Assembly: GCA_019056875.1 (NCBI GenBank)
Contig: DXJA01000433.1
Span: forward strand, 1 to 9,122
Direction of reading: 5' to 3'
Length of the DNA: 9,122 nucleotides
Source: Candidatus Jordarchaeum madagascarense
GTDB taxonomy: Archaea; Asgardarchaeota; Jordiarchaeia; Jordiarchaeales; Jordiarchaeaceae
Below the pieces are notes generated by a model, which worked only from the letters and a program-made list of their open reading frames with translations, made no database searches and was not told the origin of the DNA. Positions 5,038-9,122 of this stretch are shown one piece after another. Within the stretch, counting starts at the first letter, position 1, and each line of letters begins with the position of its first letter. The translations under genes and the position numbers were made by a program.

Positions 5038-7750
5038 ATAATCGAGATTAAAAACTGGCACAGCATGCCCACAGAGGAAGTCATGAAGCTTCTGGAAACT
5101 AGCCCCAAAGGCATAAACAAAGAAGAGGTTCTAAGACGCCAGGAAACATATGGACCAAACAAAATCGAAGAAGTGAGAAAACTATCTCCTCTCAAACTCT
5201 TTTTAGCACAGTTCCGAAACGCTCTAAACTACATTCTCATTTTAGCCGTGGTAATCTCATTTGCCATAGGAGACCCTCTGGATGCTATGATAATCCTTCT
5301 GATACTCTTCATAAATGCCACTCTGGGATTTATTCAGGAGTACCGCTCCGAGAAGGCTCTTGAAGCTCTTAAAGAATTATCAGCACCAAAAACAATAGTG
5401 GTAAGAGACGGGAAAGAACAAGAGATCAAAACCGATGAACTGGTACCCGGGGACATAGTGATTCTTAATACTGGAGACCTGGTTCCTGCAGACATTCGTC
5501 TCTACTCCTCGGTAAGATTACGGGCTTTAGAATCCATACTTACCGGTGAATCTGGTTCCGAAGAAAAGATCACCGCGGAATTGCCCGAAGACACTCCTCT
5601 GGTAGACCGACTAAATATGGTCTACTCCGGAACCAGCATAACTGGTGGAAGAGGTTCTGGAATCGTCGTGGCCATAGGAATGAAAACCGAAATAGGGAAA
5701 ATTACTAGACAAATCACCGAAGCAGGCGAAGAGAAAACCCCGCTTCAGAAAAAAATATCACGTTTAGCCATCAACCTCGCAATTATTGCATTCATATTTG
5801 CAGGCATCCAAGCAATCCTGGCCTATATTAGAAGCATACCCAGCTCCGAAATTCTCCTCTTAGCACTAGCCTCGGTCATCCACTTCATTCCCGAGGGACT
5901 CATAGCAGTCATTACCATAGTTCTGGTAATCAGCGTTAGAATAATGGCCAAGAGGAACGCCATCATACGCAACCTACAGGCTGTGGAAACTCTGGGCTCC
6001 GCCACTGTGATATGCACCGACAAAACCGGAACCCTCACCAAGAACCAGATGACCGTGCGCACCATCTACCTAAACGGTGAAACCATAGAGGTAACCGGAG
6101 AAGGATACACACCCACAGGCGACTTCAGAAAAAACGGAGCCATAATAAACCCCGAGGATAACCCCCACCTCAAATTATTTCTCAAAGCCATGGCACTGTG
6201 TAACGACGCCCACCTGGTCTCAGAGAATGGAAGATACTCAATCTTGGGAGACCCCACCGAGGGAGCACTAGTTGTAGCAGCGGCTAAAGGCGGAATAGAC
6301 AAAAAGAAGGAAGAGGAGGAAACTCCCCGTATAGATGAAATCCCCTTTGAATCCGAACTAGCCTGCATGGCGACAGTACACGACTTCACCGATGATGAAA
6401 AATACGTATATGCCAAGGGTTCCCCGGAGCGCATGATAAACCTCAGCAACGAGATTTACATAAAAGATAAAGTAATGAATATAACCAAAGAACTTCAAAA
6501 ACAGGTACTAGAAATCGGTCACGAATTTGCATCCCGCGGATACAGGGTACTAGGAATCTCCTACCGAGTGGTGGGAACCTCAAAATACCGTTTAGCCCGG
6601 GAAGACTGCGGCAAAGACCTAGTATTCCTAGGACTAGTGGGCATGGTTGATCCTCCAAGAAAAGAAGCCATAGAAGCCGTAGCAAAATGCAAAAGCGCCG
6701 GAATAAAAGTGGTAATGATCACCGGTGACCACCGCGAAACCGCCAGAGCCATAGCGGAAGAGGTGGGAATAATGACCAAAAAAGACCTCATCCTGGAAGG
6801 AAAAGAACTCGACACAATCCCCGAGGAGGAATTCAAAAAAATAGTGGAATCCGTAAAAGTTTTCGCCCGAAACGAACCCCGCCACAAACTGCGAATCGTA
6901 AAAACACTAAGAAAAAAAGGGCACATAGTCGCTATGACCGGTGACGGCATAAATGATGCTCCAGCTATTAAGGAGGCGGATATTGGTGTTGCCATGGGTA
7001 TTACGGGTACTCAAATTGCCAAGGAGACCTCGAATATGGTTCTGGCTGATGACAATTTTGCCTCTATTGTGGGGGCTGTTGAGGAGGGGCGTACTTCTTT
7101 TAATAATTTGAGAAGGGTGATTCTTTACCTCATAACAACAAGTATTGCGGGTGGCTTGGTTCTTTTTTCTTCTCTCATTTTTGGGTTTCCGATTCCTTTC
7201 TCGCCTCTCCAGATTTTATGGATTAATCTGGTTACAGATGGTATCTGCGATAAGACTTTGGCAATTGAGCCGCGGTATCGGGATGTTCTTAAGGATCCTC
7301 CGAGATCTCCCAAAGAGAGAATTGTTTCCCGGAGAGTGGTCTACCAAATTATCTATTTTGCGGCGATTATGATTGTGGGAACCATGGCTGTATACTATTT
7401 CTTTATGCACTCCTCGGGATTTGGGGTGATTTTTGAGGGTTACAAGGAGCCTCGAACCATGGCTTTCACCACTCTTATTTTCTTCCAGCTTTTCAATGCC
7501 CTGAACATAAGGTCCAGGGAGTATAGCATATTTAAAATCGGATTATTATCAAAAGTATTTTGCTTTGGGATTAGCAATCTCAATTATTCTGAATTTCTCT
7601 ATTATATATGTTCCATTTTTCCAAGAATTGTTCCAAATCGTTCCACTGGATCCCTACCATTGGCTCATAGTAGTTCTGGTAAGCAGTAGCATTTTCATAA
7701 TAGAAGAAATACGGAAACGTGTAGCATCCCAACTATTCACAAAAAAATAA
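5038..7750 (+). CDS. Type II P-type cation-transporting ATPase, frameshifted near its 3' end
   Basis: Pumps a cation, probably Ca2+ or Mn2+, across the cell membrane by ATP hydrolysis. Numbered from the ATG at 5065: TGES 160-163 (actuator), PEGL 276-279 (M4), phosphorylated Asp319 in DKTGTLT, KGSPE 451-455 (nucleotide domain), TGDH 553-556, GDGINDAP from 626, NLVTDG 721-726 (M6). Helix pairs M1/M2 (about 50-90) and M3/M4 (about 233-290) are followed by M5-M8. The first frame ends at TAG (7687-7689) after a non-homologous tail. The +1 frame from about 7550 to TAA (7748-7750) encodes the expected M9 and M10, ending in an IFIIEEIRK segment typical of the family. Joined, the product is about 903 residues, the normal length. 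Translation probably begins at 5038 (AUA) or 5041, since IEIKNWHSMPTEEV matches the usual family N-terminus. The safe minimal frame is 5065-7689. Codon use changes abruptly near 6955. It could be an active gene with two sequence errors or a young pseudogene. Confidence 0.85.
7549..7564 (+). other. Frameshift site in the ATPase gene
   Basis: The frame giving IFKIGLLS runs into TCAAAAGTATTT, and the homologous continuation KYFALGLAISIIL is read one base later. The AAAA run at 7551-7554 is the likely place of a one-base gain, or of a two-base loss relative to an ancestral Ser-Asn-Lys-Tyr. No stem or pseudoknot typical of programmed frameshifting is evident to me. Confidence 0.7.
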
Positions 7751-7756
7751 TGAATT

Positions 7757-7774
7757 TTTTAGAGCCCTCTAAAA
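7757..7774. terminator. Hairpin terminator between convergent ATPase and thiolase genes
   Basis: TTTTAGAG (7757-7764) and CTCTAAAA (7767-7774) form an 8-bp inverted repeat with a two-base centre, or a 7-bp stem with a four-base loop. It lies in the 38-base gap between the two stop codons. On the minus strand the stem is followed by T-rich sequence including a run of seven T, so it best serves the thiolase gene. It could act in both directions. Confidence 0.6.
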
Positions 7775-7788
7775 CGATGCCTAGTAAT

Positions 7789-8946
7789 TCATCTTTGGAA
7801 AATATGCACCAGAATATTGTTACCGAATCCCCCAAAATTAACTGATAAGGCTGTTTCCGCTTTGGGCACTTGGCGTTTTCCGGCTTCTCCTCTTAACTGC
7901 CATGTGATTTCAACCGCCTGAGCCACACCGGTAGCACCCAGAGGATGGCCCCTTGCTTTTAGTCCTCCGCTGGGGTTTATGGGCAGTTCTCCATCAATCC
8001 CGGTTTTGCCCTCTTCCACCGCCTTTGCTCCTTCACTCTTCTTGAAGAACCCGGCATCCTCTGACTGAACTATCTCCAATATGGTGAAGGCGTCATGCAA
8101 CTCTGCAAAATCAATGTTTTCAGGTTTCAGTTTCGCCATTTTATAAGCCTTGTCTGCAGCTATCCTCAAAGCTTCCAATACCGTTGGGTCATCTCGCTCA
8201 GCAACAATTTGAACATCTGTAGCCTGCCCAAATCCCTTAATCAGTATCGGCGTATCATTGTATTTTTTCGCTTCCTCTGCTGGGCAGAGCACCAGGGAAG
8301 CCGCACCATCGCTTATCGGAGAACAATCGAATAGGCGAAGAGGATCCGCAATAATTGGTGATGTCAACGCCTTTTCCAAGGTTATTTCCTTCTGGAAATG
8401 AGCGTACGGGTTGTTAACACCATTCTTGTGATTCTTAACCGCCACAAGAGACAGTAACTCCCGTTTCACATTATACTTTTTTAGATACAATTGGGCTAGA
8501 AGTCCTCCCATGGAGGGTAATGTGGCACCATACTTGTATTCTGCTGTGGGGTGGGTTAGGGTCGCAATGACGGAGCCTGTCCGTGAGGTGGGTACGGAAG
8601 TCATTTTCTCAACGCCAGTAACTAGTACCATGTCCGAAACACCCGACGCAACAGCCTGAAAACCTTCCTTTATCGCTGAACCCCCACTTGCCGGACCATT
8701 TTCAATCTTATCTGCGGCTGCCGGTAACAGGTTAATTCTATCCACAAGAACACTCGCAATTCCAGCCAAGTTATTAAATTCGCCAGAAAACATGTTGCCC
8801 ACATAAACCCTATCAAAATCTGTCTCCGAAGCATTAGCATCAGAAATAGCTTTCAGAGAAGACTCCATCATAAGATCTGTAAGGGACTTGTCCTCCAGTT
8901 GGCCAAAACGTGTCATACCACAACCAATAATAGCAACATCACGCAT
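7789..8946 (-). CDS. Archaeal thiolase-family protein (acetyl-CoA acetyltransferase-like) lacking the usual nucleophilic Cys
   Basis: 385 residues from the ATG at 8946, where the family N-terminus MRDVAIIGCGMTRFG begins. GAAGG lies eight bases upstream. In-frame ATGs at 8952, 8979 and 8997 would add up to 17 residues unlike the family. Thiolases form or cleave 3-oxoacyl-CoA through a Cys acyl-enzyme. This protein keeps HDAF (284-287) in place of the bacterial NEAF, as in archaeal and SCP2-like thiolases, GHPLGATG (333-340) with His334, and GGFGNN (372-377). At the nucleophile position, where relatives read NxCASGG or NNCATG, it reads NGPASGGS: Pro85 (CCG, 8692-8694). The second Cys of the CxG motif is also absent (VNFGG), as in the SCP2-like type. 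It may be a thiolase-like protein with other chemistry or a structural partner. No DUF35 partner or HMG-CoA synthase gene is in the window. Confidence 0.85.
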   Translation of the reverse strand: MRDVAIIGCGMTRFGQLEDKSLTDLMMESSLKAISDANASETDFDRVYVGNMFSGEFNNLAGIASVLVDRINLLPAAADKIENGPASGGSAIKEGFQAVASGVSDMVLVTGVEKMTSVPTSRTGSVIATLTHPTAEYKYGATLPSMGGLLAQLYLKKYNVKRELLSLVAVKNHKNGVNNPYAHFQKEITLEKALTSPIIADPLRLFDCSPISDGAASLVLCPAEEAKKYNDTPILIKGFGQATDVQIVAERDDPTVLEALRIAADKAYKMAKLKPENIDFAELHDAFTILEIVQSEDAGFFKKSEGAKAVEEGKTGIDGELPINPSGGLKARGHPLGATGVAQAVEITWQLRGEAGKRQVPKAETALSVNFGGFGNNILVHIFQR

Positions 8947-8969
8947 ACCCATAACCTTCAAATAATCTT

Positions 8970-8989
8970 TAAACTCCATTAAACTCCAT
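8970..8989 (-). repeat. Perfect 10-bp tandem duplication before the thiolase start
   Basis: On the minus strand ATGGAGTTTA occurs twice without a gap (8989-8980 and 8979-8970). Each unit carries both an ATG and a GGAG, so the first copy supplies an SD four bases before the ATG of the second copy at 8979. Confidence 0.8.
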
Positions 8990-9021
8990 AAATTCATTCA
9001 AAATGATACTCAAATCACTTA

Positions 9022-9054
9022 TTTTTTATATCAATATAAAAAACCTTCTGAAGG
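9022..9054 (-). promoter_or_regulatory. Palindromic promoter/operator region of the thiolase gene
   Basis: Arms TTTTTTATAT (9022-9031) and ATATAAAAAA (9034-9043) are exact reverse complements around CA, forming a symmetric TATA element. Directly beside it, CCTTCTGAAGG (9044-9054) is an 11-bp palindrome with a single central base. On the minus strand the second palindrome stands just upstream of the TATA element, where BRE or a regulator would bind. Transcription would start near 9005-9010, about 60 bases before the ATG at 8946. Confidence 0.5.
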
Positions 9055-9122
9055 ATTTGGTTTGATTTATTATTTAACCACTTCTTTGTCAGTCATATAT
9101 ATTAATAAATGGTTTAAAAATA

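Noticed and set aside
5065..5067. The ATG at 5065 as the natural ATPase start
   Set aside because: It is the first canonical start in frame, but it is 34 bases from the SD and would cut off the conserved-looking IEIKNWHS N-terminus. It is kept only as an alternative.
1..9122. tRNA, rRNA, CRISPR array, transposon or integrase
   Set aside because: Reading both strands I found no GTTCGAA-type tRNA arm with flanking stems, no spaced identical repeats outside the propeller gene, and no transposase or recombinase motifs.

Overview
The window looks archaeal. TATA-like boxes precede several genes, Shine-Dalgarno (SD) sites of the GGAGG and GGTGAT type precede starts, genes end in T-rich tracts, and the thiolase is of the archaeal/SCP2-like HDAF type. 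I see no rRNA, tRNA, CRISPR array, transposase or integrase. The lineage cannot be fixed from this window. An uncultured anaerobic, euryarchaeote-like organism is my best guess.

Layout, left to right. (1) 98-1552 (+): a secreted, membrane-anchored surface protein made of seven repeats of about 55 residues, probably a seven-bladed beta-propeller, with a Cys-Cys pair in six of the seven repeats. (2) 1553-2132: 580 bp with no supported gene, holding two T-rich terminators and an odd start-stop mini-site. (3) 2133-3482 (-): an FAD/NAD(P) disulfide oxidoreductase of the CoA-disulfide reductase/NADH oxidase type. (4) 3495-3889: an intergenic stretch with a 9-bp palindrome, TATA-like boxes and a GC-rich hairpin. 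(5) 3890-4843 (-): a short-chain dehydrogenase resembling the 3-hydroxyacyl-CoA dehydrogenase part of peroxisomal multifunctional enzyme 2. (6) about 5038-7750 (+): a type II P-type cation ATPase. It lacks a canonical start codon where its SD points and carries a frameshift before the last two membrane helices. (7) 7789-8946 (-): an archaeal thiolase with Pro where the nucleophilic Cys is expected, followed by a palindrome-rich promoter region that runs to the window edge.

How they may work together: the dehydrogenase and thiolase suggest acyl-CoA (beta-oxidation-like) chemistry, and the flavoprotein could handle CoA thiols/disulfides, sulfur or NADH in the same metabolism. They are not one tight operon: the ATPase runs the other way between dehydrogenase and thiolase, and each gene seems to have its own promoter. 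The surface protein shows no obvious link to the rest.

The points most worth a second look are the Cys-to-Pro change in the thiolase, the Cys-Cys propeller, and three irregularities of the ATPase gene: an apparent AUA start, a sharp internal change of codon use, and a 3' frameshift. I do not see a clear multi-gene novel system.
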